The notes below the pieces were generated by a model. The model worked only from the letters and a program-made list of their open reading frames with translations. It made no database searches and had not been told where the DNA came from. A stretch of DNA of 64,000 bases, from assembly GCA_963840535.1 (NCBI GenBank), contig CAWIZJ010000015.1, forward strand, positions 17,719 through 81,718, in the 5' to 3' direction. Positions 38,872-47,398 of the stretch are shown in pieces. Made by a program: the position numbers and the translations under genes. The first letter of the stretch is position 1. Each line of letters begins with the position of its first letter. Origin of the DNA: VAZQ01 sp963840535. GTDB taxonomy: Bacteria; Pseudomonadota; Alphaproteobacteria; Rhizobiales; Xanthobacteraceae.

Positions 38872-38957
38872 CATGGGCCTGAGCCTCCACGCCATCCGCT
38901 CGCCTTCCGCCAGATCCTGTTGCGTCACGCCTCAATTGAGACTAAATAGGATATCAA

Positions 38958-39422
38958 ATGAACCCGGGAAGGACGTCCACTATGGGACTGATCGAGGCGC
39001 GGTCCTGGGCAGCTCTGCTCGGCGTCAAGGCCAGGGGCGGCAGGCAGGTCGACACGATCGACCTCGCCAACGAAGTTGGTAAAGGCCTGTCGGTGGGGGC
39101 GGTCGATCGCCTCTGTAACCTGGTCGCGCCCGACGATACCGGATTTCGATATCGAATCGTTGCCAAGGCAACATTGGCGCGCCGGCGACGCGGGATGGGA
39201 CGTTTGAGCCGCGATGAGAGCGATCGCCTCGCGCGGCTGGCCCGTTTGTGGGCATACGCAGTGGCAGTTTGGAAGTCGGAGGATGCGGCGCGACGCTTTC
39301 TCGGACGGCCGCACCCGTTGCTTCGAAACCGCATCCCGCGTGAGGCCGTTATCGAATCTGATCCTGGCGCTCGAGCCGTGGAGAATATCCTCGGAGGACT
39401 CAAGTATGGAACGGCCGTTTGA
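38958..39422 (+). CDS. Xre/MbcA/ParS-type antitoxin
   Basis: This protein (154 residues, or 146 from the ATG at 38982) has a Xre-like helical core and a C-terminal DUF2384 domain: RLSRDESDRLARLARLWAYAVAVW, SEDAARRFLGRPHPLL and ENILGGLKYG. The Gly-rich end is the part known to plug the toxin active site in RES-Xre and MbcTA pairs. Its stop overlaps the toxin start. An AT-rich stretch with TTGAGA and TAGGATAT just upstream (38936-38955) is a possible promoter under self-repression. Confidence 0.85.
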   Translation: MNPGRTSTMGLIEARSWAALLGVKARGGRQVDTIDLANEVGKGLSVGAVDRLCNLVAPDDTGFRYRIVAKATLARRRRGMGRLSRDESDRLARLARLWAYAVAVWKSEDAARRFLGRPHPLLRNRIPREAVIESDPGARAVENILGGLKYGTAV

Positions 39423-39910
39423 TCGCGCGGTCGATACTACAGCGGCTCGATCGGACGCTGGTCTGCTACCGGATAGGTGATCCGCGGGGGGAATTCCCGA
39501 TCTACAATTCACGGGGCTCGATACTCGTCCCCGGCCGTTGGAACGATGCCGATTCCCCGGTCGTTTATGCGAGCGAGCACTACTCGACGGCGATGCTCGA
39601 GAAACTGGCACGCGGCTCGGGAGAGATACCGGGAGGCCAGCATTACGTCGTCATCACGGTTCCGAAGGGGACGAGCTACGAAGTGATCTCCAAGGATCAC
39701 TTACCTGGATGGGACGCGCACGAAGCGGAAGCTTCACGGCAATTCGGCGCGCTATGGGTGATGGAGCGGCGCTCGGCGATCCTGATCGTGCCGAGCTACG
39801 TCGCGCGCATCGAGCGCAACATCGTCATCAATCCCGCGCATGTCGAGGCAGGCGACATCGAAACGAGCCTGCCCGAACCGGTATGGTGGGACGAAGGACT
39901 GTTCCGATAG
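39419..39910 (+). CDS. RES-domain NAD+-degrading toxin
   Basis: This 163-residue protein has the RES fold: LDRTLVCYRIGDPRGEFPIYNSRGSILVPGRWN, then VVYASEHYSTAMLEKLARG, and C-terminal FGALWVMERRSAILIVPSYVARIERNIVINPAH. The Arg-Glu-Ser residues that name the family lie in CYRI, YASEH and the later serine-rich strand. RES toxins degrade NAD+ and stop growth when freed from their antitoxin. It appears to start at TTG 39419, overlapping the antitoxin stop by four bases, which would keep toxin synthesis low and coupled. Confidence 0.87.
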   Translation: MIARSILQRLDRTLVCYRIGDPRGEFPIYNSRGSILVPGRWNDADSPVVYASEHYSTAMLEKLARGSGEIPGGQHYVVITVPKGTSYEVISKDHLPGWDAHEAEASRQFGALWVMERRSAILIVPSYVARIERNIVINPAHVEAGDIETSLPEPVWWDEGLFR

Positions 39911-40048
39911 ATAGAGGTGGTGGAGCGCCCCGGGGCGCGGGTTGCGACCAGGTTGCGGAAAGTCGCAGACTGCCTGCTGTCTACGATCGCCGCCGCCGTC
40001 GCCCCGCCCGATGTCTGTCCGTCGAAGGTCGGCGGCGGCCGGCTGTGC

Positions 40049-41278
40049 TCACCCGTGCCGCCGCCGTCGCGCGCGCGCGTTGAACTCGAAATAGCCCGTC
40101 ACCGCAGCGACGATGTAGCGCACCTCGTCCTCGCTCATGAAGGGGTGGGTGCCCCAATAGAGGCCGCAATCCATCACCCGGTCGGCGCCGGCGAGGTCGC
40201 CGCTCACCCGGCAGGGATGGCGGGCGAGCGCCGGTTGGCGCACCAGATTTCCGCAGATCACCGGCCTGGTCTCGATCCCTGCCGCCTCCAGGTGGTCGCG
40301 CAGCCCGTCCCGCGCCGCGCGCGAGCGGCACAGCACGCTGTATCCGAACGGTGCCGTGCGCACGCGCGGATCGTGGCGGATGAGGGTGAGCTCGCCGGCC
40401 TGATCGAGCGCCGCCAGGCCCGCATCGAGCCGGCCGGCGATCTCGCGCCGGCTGTCGTTGAAGGCAGGAAGCTTCTTCAATTGCTCGAGCCCGATGGCCG
40501 CATTGATCTCGGTCGTCCTCACGTTGAATCCGGTGGTGAGAAACAGAAAGCGCGGGTCGATGTGCGGATAATCCGCCGCAATCTCGGCCCCCGCGCGCAT
40601 GTCGCGCACCCAGCCGTGGGAGCGCAGCGCCCGCAACAGGTCGGCCAGCCGCGCGTCGCTCGTCACCACCATGCCGCCTTCGATGGTGGTGATGTGATGG
40701 GAGAAATAGAAGCTGAAGCTCGCGAGTTGGCCGAAGCTGCCGACCTTCCTCCCGTCCCAGTCGACCCCCAGCGACTCGCAGGTATCCTCGAACAGCCACA
40801 GCCTTCTTCGCCGTGCGATCGCCTCGATGGCGCCGATATCGACGGCGCCGCCCAGGACGTGGACGACGACGATGGCCGACGTGTCGGGGGTCAGTGCCGC
40901 CTCCACCGCCTGCGGCGTCATCTGCAACGTGCGCGGATCGCAGTCGACGAAGACCGGTTTGGCACCGACCTGCAGCACCGGCCACACCGTCGTCGACCAG
41001 GTCAGCGCCGGAACGATCACCTCGGAGCCGGGCGGGATGCGACGCGGCAGCGCGCCGGCGTCGGGAAGAAGCGTGTCGGCCATGGCGAACAGCGCGATCA
41101 GATTGGCCGAGGATCCGGAATTGACCATCACCGCGTGCTCGACCCCGATGAAGGCTGCGAATTCCTGCTCGAAGGCCCGGCAGCGGTCGCCCATGGTGAG
41201 CCGATCGGAATCGAGCACGGCCTTCACCGCGTTCTTCTCCTCTTCGCCGATGGTGCTCTTGTTGAGGGGGATGCGCAT
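40049..41278 (-). CDS. PMP-dependent sugar 3-dehydratase (ColD/RfbH-like, DegT family)
   Basis: This 409-residue protein has the DegT/DnrJ/EryC1/StrS fold: NSGSSANLIALFA (phosphate-binding), WLFEDTCESLGVDWDGRKVGSFG and GFNVRTTEINAAIGLEQLKKLPAF. The catalytic lysine that forms the internal aldimine in aminotransferases is replaced by His194, in SFSFYFSHHITTIEGG. This exchange marks the PMP-dependent 3-dehydratases ColD and E1/RfbH, which remove the 3-hydroxyl of 4-keto-6-deoxysugars. The cysteine pattern for an E1-type [2Fe-2S] cluster is not seen, which favours ColD-like chemistry. The product would be a 3,6-dideoxy sugar for the O-antigen or another glycan, together with the fucose-synthase-like enzyme nearby. 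ATG 41278 gives MRIPLNKSTIGEEE. Confidence 0.85.
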   Translation of the reverse strand: MRIPLNKSTIGEEEKNAVKAVLDSDRLTMGDRCRAFEQEFAAFIGVEHAVMVNSGSSANLIALFAMADTLLPDAGALPRRIPPGSEVIVPALTWSTTVWPVLQVGAKPVFVDCDPRTLQMTPQAVEAALTPDTSAIVVVHVLGGAVDIGAIEAIARRRRLWLFEDTCESLGVDWDGRKVGSFGQLASFSFYFSHHITTIEGGMVVTSDARLADLLRALRSHGWVRDMRAGAEIAADYPHIDPRFLFLTTGFNVRTTEINAAIGLEQLKKLPAFNDSRREIAGRLDAGLAALDQAGELTLIRHDPRVRTAPFGYSVLCRSRAARDGLRDHLEAAGIETRPVICGNLVRQPALARHPCRVSGDLAGADRVMDCGLYWGTHPFMSEDEVRYIVAAVTGYFEFNARARRRRHG

Positions 41279-41577
41279 GTCAGTCCAGGCAGGACGAAGG
41301 ACGAAGGGCGGAGCCCGCGATCGGACGACGCATTGCCGGAGGAGGGGTCGGGCTCGCCACCGGACGCGGCAACCGGGAAATGATGACACAAGCCGGAGGA
41401 AAAGGGCAGGGCGCCCCGCTCCATATGCAGAAGTGCCGTATTCCCGCGGGCTTGGCTGCGCCCCGCGGCGCCGGCCATGCAAGCCCCGGCGTGCATGTCG
41501 GACTGTCGATGCGGCTCGGCGGCGTCAGGCGGCCGACCGGACGTCGATCTTGACCTTGAGGCCAGCGCGCAACGGGA
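41279..41577. other. Gap between the 3-dehydratase and the methyltransferase gene
   Basis: About 300 bases. No gene, terminator or strong repeat is clear apart from a short imperfect dyad, CATGCAAGCCCCGGCGTGCATG, at about 41476-41497. It lies just outside the left edge of the tandem duplication and could hold the 3-dehydratase promoter. Confidence 0.4.
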
Positions 41578-43628
41578 TCAGAGCGCGATCTCGCCGTCCC
41601 GGGTCACCACATGGGCATACGGCATCGGAAACAAAAGCTTGCCGCCCCGCGCAAGGTAGTCCGCCTCGCGCGCGATGATCTCCTTCTTGAAATACCACGG
41701 CAGCACGACCATGCTGCTGGGACGCAGGTCGCGTGCCCGTTCCTCCGAGATCAGCTCGAAATCGGTCCCGAGCGTACGCAACCCGACCTTGTCGGGATTG
41801 CGCTCGCTGATGTACGGCATCCGCTCCTTGGTGATGCCGAAGAACTGCAGCAGCACGTTGCCCTTGGTGGAGGCGCCCAGACCGAACACCTTGCCGCCGC
41901 CGCGGATCTCCGCTTCGAGGAACTCGTTGACGCGGCTCGCCAGCCCCTGGATCTTCTCGAAATAGTCCCGATAGGTCTGCGCCTGGTCGAGCTTCAACGC
42001 CTTCTCCGTCTCGAACAGTGCCTTCAGATTGCGTTGTCCGGCCTCGGTGAAGGCCTGCCGGTTGCCGGCGTGGGTGACGAAGGCCCGCAGGCTGCCGCCG
42101 TTCACCGCATTGGTCGAGGCGTCGAGCACCGCGAGGCCGTTGCGCTCCATCAGATACCGGAGCGCCTCCAGCGAATAATACGAGAGGTGCTCGTGGCAGA
42201 TGTCGTAGAAATTCAGGTTGGTCAGCATCAGCGGGAGATAGCTCAGCTGGATGCACCATATTCCGTCTGGCGCCAGGATCGACCTCACGTCGGCGACGAA
42301 GCCGTTGGGTGCGGATAGATCGTAGAACATCGCGTTGCAGCTGACCGCCTTCGCCTTTGCGCCCGGGAATCTCTGCTCGAACGGCTTTGCGGAGAAGTAG
42401 TCGTTGACGATGGTGATGCTCGGATCGACGTGCGACCAGTCGATATTGCGCGCCGGCTCGTAGGCGACGCGCTGCAGGCGATCGGGATAGAACGCGAGCG
42501 TGGTGCAGTCGTTGGCGCCGATGTCCACCACGATGTCGTTCGCGGCCAGCTCGACCCGGCCGCTGATATCCGACACGACGTCGCGCAGGTCGTTGCGCAT
42601 GGTGTCGCTGGTGGCCGAGCGGTAGAAGTAGCGCCGGTACAGCAGGTCCGGCTCCACTTCCTCGCGCAGCTGCAGCAGTCCGCACCCTGCCGGATTGCGC
42701 GAACGATCGCACAGCGTCATCGTCAACGGGACCCGGATCCTGGCGAGCTCGCCCTCCTCGTCGTTGCTGCGAGTGAAGGTCGGGGAGAGGAACTGCGGCG
42801 CAATCCTGATGACGTCGGTGAGGTCGTCGGAGCCGCAGATCTTGCAGCACTGCAGCAGCTTGTACGGCGATCGATTGCTGGGGTTGTCCATGGCGGCCAT
42901 CGGCGTTGCATCTTCTGTCGGGCGATCGACCGCGATTTGGCCTTTCCGCGGCCGGAAAGTGAGGAAGTCGCGCAGGATCAGCATGGTGATCTGCCACCCC
43001 GTGCGGAACGGCATCATCTTGCGCTGGCCGCCGATGCGCGCGGGCTCGTGCGCCGGAATCTCGGTCACCCGCAGCCCGGCACGCGCGAAGCGCGTCGAGC
43101 TCTGGCAGGGCCAGCTCAGGCCCGGCGCATCGAGCGCGAGCGCGAGGGCGGCGCGACGGCGATAGGCGCGAAATCCGACCAGCACGTCGGTATAGCTGGT
43201 CCCGAACAGGATGTTCACGATGCGTGTGAACATCCAGTTGCCGAACGCCGTCAGCCGGTCGTCGTCGTCGCTCCTCGCTCCGTCGCGATAGCGCGAGCCG
43301 ATCACCAGGTCGTAGCCTTCTCTCACCTTCGCGATGATGCGCGGGATGTCCTCGGGAAGGGAGTTTCCGTCGGGATTGAACTCGACGACGATGTCCCCCT
43401 TGGCCAGCGCATCGCCTCCAGCAGGCCCTCGCCGTAGCCGCGGACGGTCTGTCGATGCACCCTCAGGCCGGCGGCGCGCAGATATTCCACAGTGCCGTCG
43501 GTCGAGCCGCCGTCGACCACGATGATCTCGTCGACCCAATCCCTGCGAAGCTGTGGAACGATGACCCGGACGGCTTCGATCTCGTCGAGAGTGGGCAACA
43601 GCAGCGTCGTCGTCGGCGCGTTGGTCAC
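41578..43628 (-). CDS. Glycosyltransferase family 2 joined in frame to a sugar C-methyltransferase (one frameshift)
   Basis: Reading leftward from GTG 43628 (overlapping the epimerase stop by four bases) the first domain is GT2: TLLLPTLDEIEAVRVIVPQL, EIIVVDGGSTDGTVEYL and LVIGSRYRDGARSDDDDR, as in polyprenyl-phosphate mannosyltransferases. Copy B shows that one base is missing here near 43411 (CCAGCGC against CCATGCGC). With that restored, the frame runs without a stop into a methyltransferase: CKICGSDDLTDVI (zinc site), IVVDIGANDCTTLAFYP (SAM motif), SYLPLMLTNLNFYDICHEHLSYYSLE, KVFGLGASTKGNVLLQFF, and the end VVLPWYFKKEII. That is the Methyltransf_13/_14 C-methyltransferase family of deoxysugar pathways. 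A natural fusion of about 683 residues is possible. Alternatively an unseen indel hides a gene boundary near MAAMDNPSNR (about 42900). Confidence 0.78.
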
Positions 43629-44581
43629 TCGACCCCCATCTCGACGGCGACATTCTCGAGATACCAATCGTACGTCAGCCTCAGGCCTTCCGGGATTCCG
43701 ATCTGGGCGGTCCAGCCGAGCTGCGCGGCGCGCTCCACGTTCATCAGCTTCCTCGGCATGCCGTCGGGCTTGCCGGCATCGAACACGATCTCGCCCGCGT
43801 AGCCCACGATGTCCTTGATCAGATGGGCGAGGTCGCGAATCGAGATATCCCGGCCGAGCCCGATATTGACGAAGGCGCCGGTCTCCCGCGCATCGACATT
43901 GCGCATGAAGTGGAGCAGGGCGTCGGCCATATCGTCGACGAACAGCAGCTCGCGCCGGGTGGTGCCGGTGCCCCACACCTCGACCGCGGGCAGCCGCCGG
44001 CGTTTGGCCTGATCGAACTTGTAGATGAGCGCGGACACCACGTGCGATCGCTCCGGCTCGAAATGATCGCCGTATCCGTAGAGGTTGCACGGCATGAGGC
44101 TGATGAAGTTGGTGCCGTATTGCCGGTTCGAGTATTCGCACAGCTTGATGCCGGCGATCTTGGCGATGGCGTAGCCCTCGTTGGTCGGCTCGAAGGCGCC
44201 GGTCAGCACGTCGTCCTCGCGCATCGGCTGCGGACAGTCGCGCGGATAGACGCAGGAGCTGCCGAGAAACAACAGTTTTCTGACCTCCGCGATGCGCGCG
44301 GCGTGGATCACATGCATCGCGATCATCGCGTTCTCGTACAGGAACTCGACCGGATGGGAGACGCTCGCGCCGATGCCGCCGATGTGGCCGGCGAGATGGA
44401 ACACGTAGTCGACGGCATTGTCGGCGAAGTATCGGCTGGTGGCGGCCTGGTCGCGCAGGTCGAGCTCGCGCGAGGAGGGTGCCGATATGTGCTCGTGCCC
44501 TTCTTGCCGCAGCCGTTTGATCAGCGCCCGGCCGACCATCCCGCTGCCGCCCGTAACGAGGATGCGCGCCTTCTGCTCCAT
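43625..44581 (-). CDS. GDP-L-fucose synthase-like epimerase/reductase, copy A
   Basis: This 318-residue short-chain dehydrogenase-type protein has the NADP motif VTGGSGMVGRALIKRL. The GDP-fucose synthase signatures are FLGSSCVYPRDCPQPMREDDVLTG and EGYAIAKIAGIKLCEYSNRQYG (the Y-x3-K pair), followed by SLMPCNLYGYGDHFEPERSHVVSALI. GDP-fucose synthase epimerises C3/C5 and reduces C4. The related ColC does 5-epimerisation/4-reduction on a 3,6-dideoxy substrate. With the ColD-like enzyme nearby, a colitose-type sugar is a reasonable guess. This copy is intact; ATG 44581 starts MEQKARILVTGG. Confidence 0.87.
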   Translation of the reverse strand: MEQKARILVTGGSGMVGRALIKRLRQEGHEHISAPSSRELDLRDQAATSRYFADNAVDYVFHLAGHIGGIGASVSHPVEFLYENAMIAMHVIHAARIAEVRKLLFLGSSCVYPRDCPQPMREDDVLTGAFEPTNEGYAIAKIAGIKLCEYSNRQYGTNFISLMPCNLYGYGDHFEPERSHVVSALIYKFDQAKRRRLPAVEVWGTGTTRRELLFVDDMADALLHFMRNVDARETGAFVNIGLGRDISIRDLAHLIKDIVGYAGEIVFDAGKPDGMPRKLMNVERAAQLGWTAQIGIPEGLRLTYDWYLENVAVEMGVE

Positions 44582-44669
44582 GCCGGCGTTGGCCTTAGCA
44601 ACCGCTGCCGGGGCGGTCAACGCACGTGAACGCGCCGGTTCGTGGCCGCGCGGAGCCGTGCGCCGGCGC

Positions 44670-45578
44670 TCAGCCGTGCTTGATGAAGGAGCCGTTGCGC
44701 AGCTCGGTCACCGCCTGCTGCAGCTCCGCCTTGGTGTTCATGACGATCGGGCCGTACCAGGCGACCGGTTCCTCGATCGGTTTGCCCGACACCAGCAGGA
44801 ACCGGATCCCTTGCGCGCCGGCCTCGACCGTCACCTCGTCGCCGCTGTCGAACAGCACCAGCGACCGGTTTCCGGTCTGCTCGCGCACCAGGGTCTCGCC
44901 CTGCGCATCGGCCTTCTCGGTCAACACGCCGAACGGCTGCGAGGCGCCCGAGAACGTACCCGACCCCTCGAACACGTAGGCGAAGGCATGCCGATAGGTC
45001 TCCACCGGCAAGGTCTTGCGGCGCCCGGGCGGCACCGAAATGTCGAGATAGCGCGGCTCGGCCGCAATTCCGTCGACCGGCCCCGGCTTGCCCCGGAAGT
45101 CGCCGCAGATCACCCGCACGCGGGTGCCGTCGTCGTCGCACAGATCCGGGATCTCCCCGGCGGGAATGTCCTGATAGCGCGGCGCGGTCATCTTCAGCGC
45201 GGAGGGCAGATTGGCCCACAGCTGGAAGCCGTGCATGCGCCCGCGCGCATCGCCTTGCGGCATTTCCTGGTGGAGGATCCCGCTCCCGGCCGTCATCCAT
45301 TGCACGTCCCCGGCCCCCAAGGTGCCCTTGTTGCCAAGGCTGTCGCCGTGATCGACCGTGCCCGCGAGCACGTAGGTAATGGTCTCGATCCCGCGATGCG
45401 GGTGCCAGGGGAAGCCGGCCCGGTAGTCGTCCGGACGGTCGTTGCGGAAATCGTCGAGCAGCAGGAACGGGTCGAATTCGCCGGTCTCCCCGAAACCGAA
45501 GGCGCGATGGAGCTTGACCCCGGCGCCTTCGAGCGTGGGGGTGGACTTGACGATCCGTTTCACCGGCCGAATGGACAT
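44670..45578 (-). CDS. Pirin-family protein, copy A (intact)
   Basis: This 302-residue bicupin has the pirin signatures DPFLLLDDFRNDRPDDYRAGFPWHPHRGIETITYVLAG, then DHGDSLGNKGTLGAGDVQWMTAGSGILHQEM and GFQLWANLPSALKMTAPRYQDI. The histidines of PHRG and ILHQE are the metal ligands. Pirins are often quercetin dioxygenase-like or redox-sensing; the role here is unknown. The gene lies 88 bases upstream of the epimerase/reductase and is transcribed with it. ATG 45578 gives MSIRPVKR. Confidence 0.9.
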   Translation of the reverse strand: MSIRPVKRIVKSTPTLEGAGVKLHRAFGFGETGEFDPFLLLDDFRNDRPDDYRAGFPWHPHRGIETITYVLAGTVDHGDSLGNKGTLGAGDVQWMTAGSGILHQEMPQGDARGRMHGFQLWANLPSALKMTAPRYQDIPAGEIPDLCDDDGTRVRVICGDFRGKPGPVDGIAAEPRYLDISVPPGRRKTLPVETYRHAFAYVFEGSGTFSGASQPFGVLTEKADAQGETLVREQTGNRSLVLFDSGDEVTVEAGAQGIRFLLVSGKPIEEPVAWYGPIVMNTKAELQQAVTELRNGSFIKHG

Positions 45579-45751
45579 GATGGGTGACCTTTCTGCTGTC
45601 GAGGGCGTATGTGGGCACGGCGGCACCCCTCGTCCAGACGTCCGATTCCGGCCCATCCCATTCCACAATACCGCCGCGCCGCCTCCTTCAGATGGTCCAA
45701 CGTCTGCGGCAGTAAGGCACCATCGGGCGTAAAAGAGTGGGGAGTGCGAAC

Positions 45752-45898
45752 ATGTGGGCGTGGGCGTTATTCCGAAGAATCGCTGGGATCTTTCGCGGTC
45801 GCTATCGGCCGGAGCGGCACTACATGCGCGGTCCGGGTCCGAAATGGCTGGCGGCGCACGGCGGGATGCCGGCGCGTGTCAGGGGGCAGGCGCGGTAG
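45752..45898 (+). CDS. Small conserved basic protein, copy A (48 residues)
   Basis: An ATG with a good ribosome site (GGGGAG, 8 bases before) opens a 48-residue frame starting MWAWALFRRIAGIFRGRYRP and ending VRGQAR. It is rich in Arg and Trp, pI very basic, with a short amphipathic N-terminal helix. The same frame is kept in copy B at 50254-50400, where only the last three residues differ. It diverges from pirin. I do not recognise it; it could be a small membrane-associated peptide. Confidence 0.45.
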   Translation: MWAWALFRRIAGIFRGRYRPERHYMRGPGPKWLAAHGGMPARVRGQAR

Positions 45899-46091
45899 GA
45901 CGGCGGCAGACGCTCCGCGGCCCAGGCGCGAAGGAGCGCGCCGGCACCTGATTGCCCGCTCGAAGCGGGACAGCAGGGGATGTGCCCCAGCGGCATCCGG
46001 CGGTGGGCGGCCGGAACACCGGTCGTGCGAGTTCGCATGACCCGATAACGTCTTGCCCGCATGGTTTTATGCTTCGGGGAGGCGCCGCCTC

Positions 46092-46235
46092 ATGCCGCTC
46101 GGCTCGCCGTCCGTCGTCTGCAAGCGACGATTCAGCCTCGTGCTGGTGAAGCCGACCCATTACTGCGACGACGGTTACCCGATCCGCTGGTTTCGTTCGG
46201 CGATCCCGTCGAACTCCCTGGCCTGCATCTACGGC
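46092..46235 (+). pseudogene. N-terminal fragment of a B12-binding radical-SAM protein, copy A
   Basis: The frame from ATG 46092 reads FSLVLVKPTHYCDDGYPIRW followed by FRSAIPSNSLACIYG. This is the start of a family of cobalamin-binding-domain radical-SAM proteins common in rhizobia. It then stops matching at 46235, where the methyltransferase of copy B begins on the other strand. Only about 48 residues of a protein of several hundred remain, so no radical-SAM cysteines are present. It is a duplication-junction remnant. Confidence 0.65.
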
Positions 46236-47398
46236 TCAGAGGGCGATCTCGCCGTCCCGGTACCCATGGGCATAGGGCATCGGACAAAAGCTGCCGCCCG
46301 CGCAGGTAGTCTGCCTTGCCGCGATGATCTCATGCTTGAAAGACCGTGGAAGCATGACATGCTGCAGGGCGCAGGTCGCGTGACAGTTCCTCCGAGATCA
46401 GCTAGAAATCGGTACCGAGCGTACGCAACCCGACCTTGTCGGATCGCGCTCGCTGATGTAGCTCTTTTCGACTCAGCACCTTCTTGGTGGACCCGACGAC
46501 CTTGCCGCGCATTCTTAGGCTCGTTGACGCGCTCGCAGCCTGGATCTTCTCAGAATAGTTCCGATAGGTCTGCGCTGGTCGAGATTAACGCCTTCTCCGT
46601 CGGGACAGCGCTTCAGATTGCGTTGTCCGGCTTCGGTGAAGGCTCGCCGGTTGCCGGCGTGGGTGACGAAGGCTCGCAGCCTGCCGCCGTTCACCGCATT
46701 GGTCGAAGCTTCGAGCACCGCGAGGCCGTTGCCTCCATCAGATACCGGAGCCCTCCAGCGACTAATACGAGAGTGCTCGAGGTAGATGTGTAGAAATTAT
46801 TTCACTAGCGGGAATACTCACTGGATCCATTTTTGCCAGTCGTCCTGGCGACGACTTGGTCGTAGATGTGACATCGCTTCCTGCCTTCCTTTCCGGGTTC
46901 TCTCGACGTTTGCGGGATATTTTGCGATGGTATCTCGGTCGATGCGACAGTCGATATTGCGCGCGCTCGTAGGCGACGCCTGCAGGCGATCGGCATAGAA
47001 CGCGAGCGTGGCGCAGTCGTTGTCGCGATGTCCACCCATTCTTCGCAGCGAGCTCGCCCGGCCGCTGTATCGCACAACGTCGCGCAGATCGTTGCGCACG
47101 GTGTCGCTGGCGGCAGAGCGGTAGAAGTAGCGCCGCTACAGCAGGTCCGGCTCGACTTCCTCGCGCAGCTGCGGCAGTGCTCAGCCTGCCGGATTGCGCG
47201 AACGATCGCATAGCGTCATCGACAACGGGCCCGGATCCTGGCGATCACGTCATCCTCGTCGTTGCTGCGAGTGAAGCTCGCGGAGAGGAATTGCGGCGCA
47301 ATCCTGATGACGTCGGTGAGGTCGTCGGAGCCGCCGATCTTGCAGCACTGCAGCAGCTTGTACGGCAATCGATTGCTGGGGTTGTCCATGGCGGCCAT
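46236..47398 (-). pseudogene. Degraded second copy of the sugar C-methyltransferase
   Basis: The region aligns end to end with 41578-42900 but has dozens of small deletions and some larger ones. Recognisable islands are MAAMDNPSNRLPYKLLQCCKIGGS at the start and ASTNAVNGGRLRAFVTHAGNR near 46700. No long frame survives. Many differences are loss of one base from runs (for example GCCCCGC to GCCCGC, AAACAAAAG to ACAAAAG). This looks like low-quality consensus as much as natural decay. Confidence 0.8.

Larger units (their letters stand above)
41578..46235. repeat. Tandem duplication, copy A
   Basis: This 4.66-kb segment is repeated directly after itself at 46236-50736. It carries, from left to right, the glycosyltransferase/C-methyltransferase gene, the epimerase/reductase, the pirin gene, a 48-residue gene, and the N-terminal piece of a radical-SAM gene. 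The two copies are nearly identical from about 47250 to 50400 (copy B coordinates), differing by scattered substitutions and single-base indels. The junction reads CTACGGC followed by TCAGAG, with copy B ending CTACGGC and leading into dctP. Confidence 0.85.

Noticed and set aside
40049..41278. Annotation as an ordinary sugar aminotransferase
   Set aside because: The PLP lysine is replaced by histidine, as in PMP-dependent 3-dehydratases.
46053..46793. 246-residue plus-strand frame across the duplication junction
   Set aside because: It joins the radical-SAM fragment to antisense sequence of the degraded methyltransferase; only the first part is meaningful.
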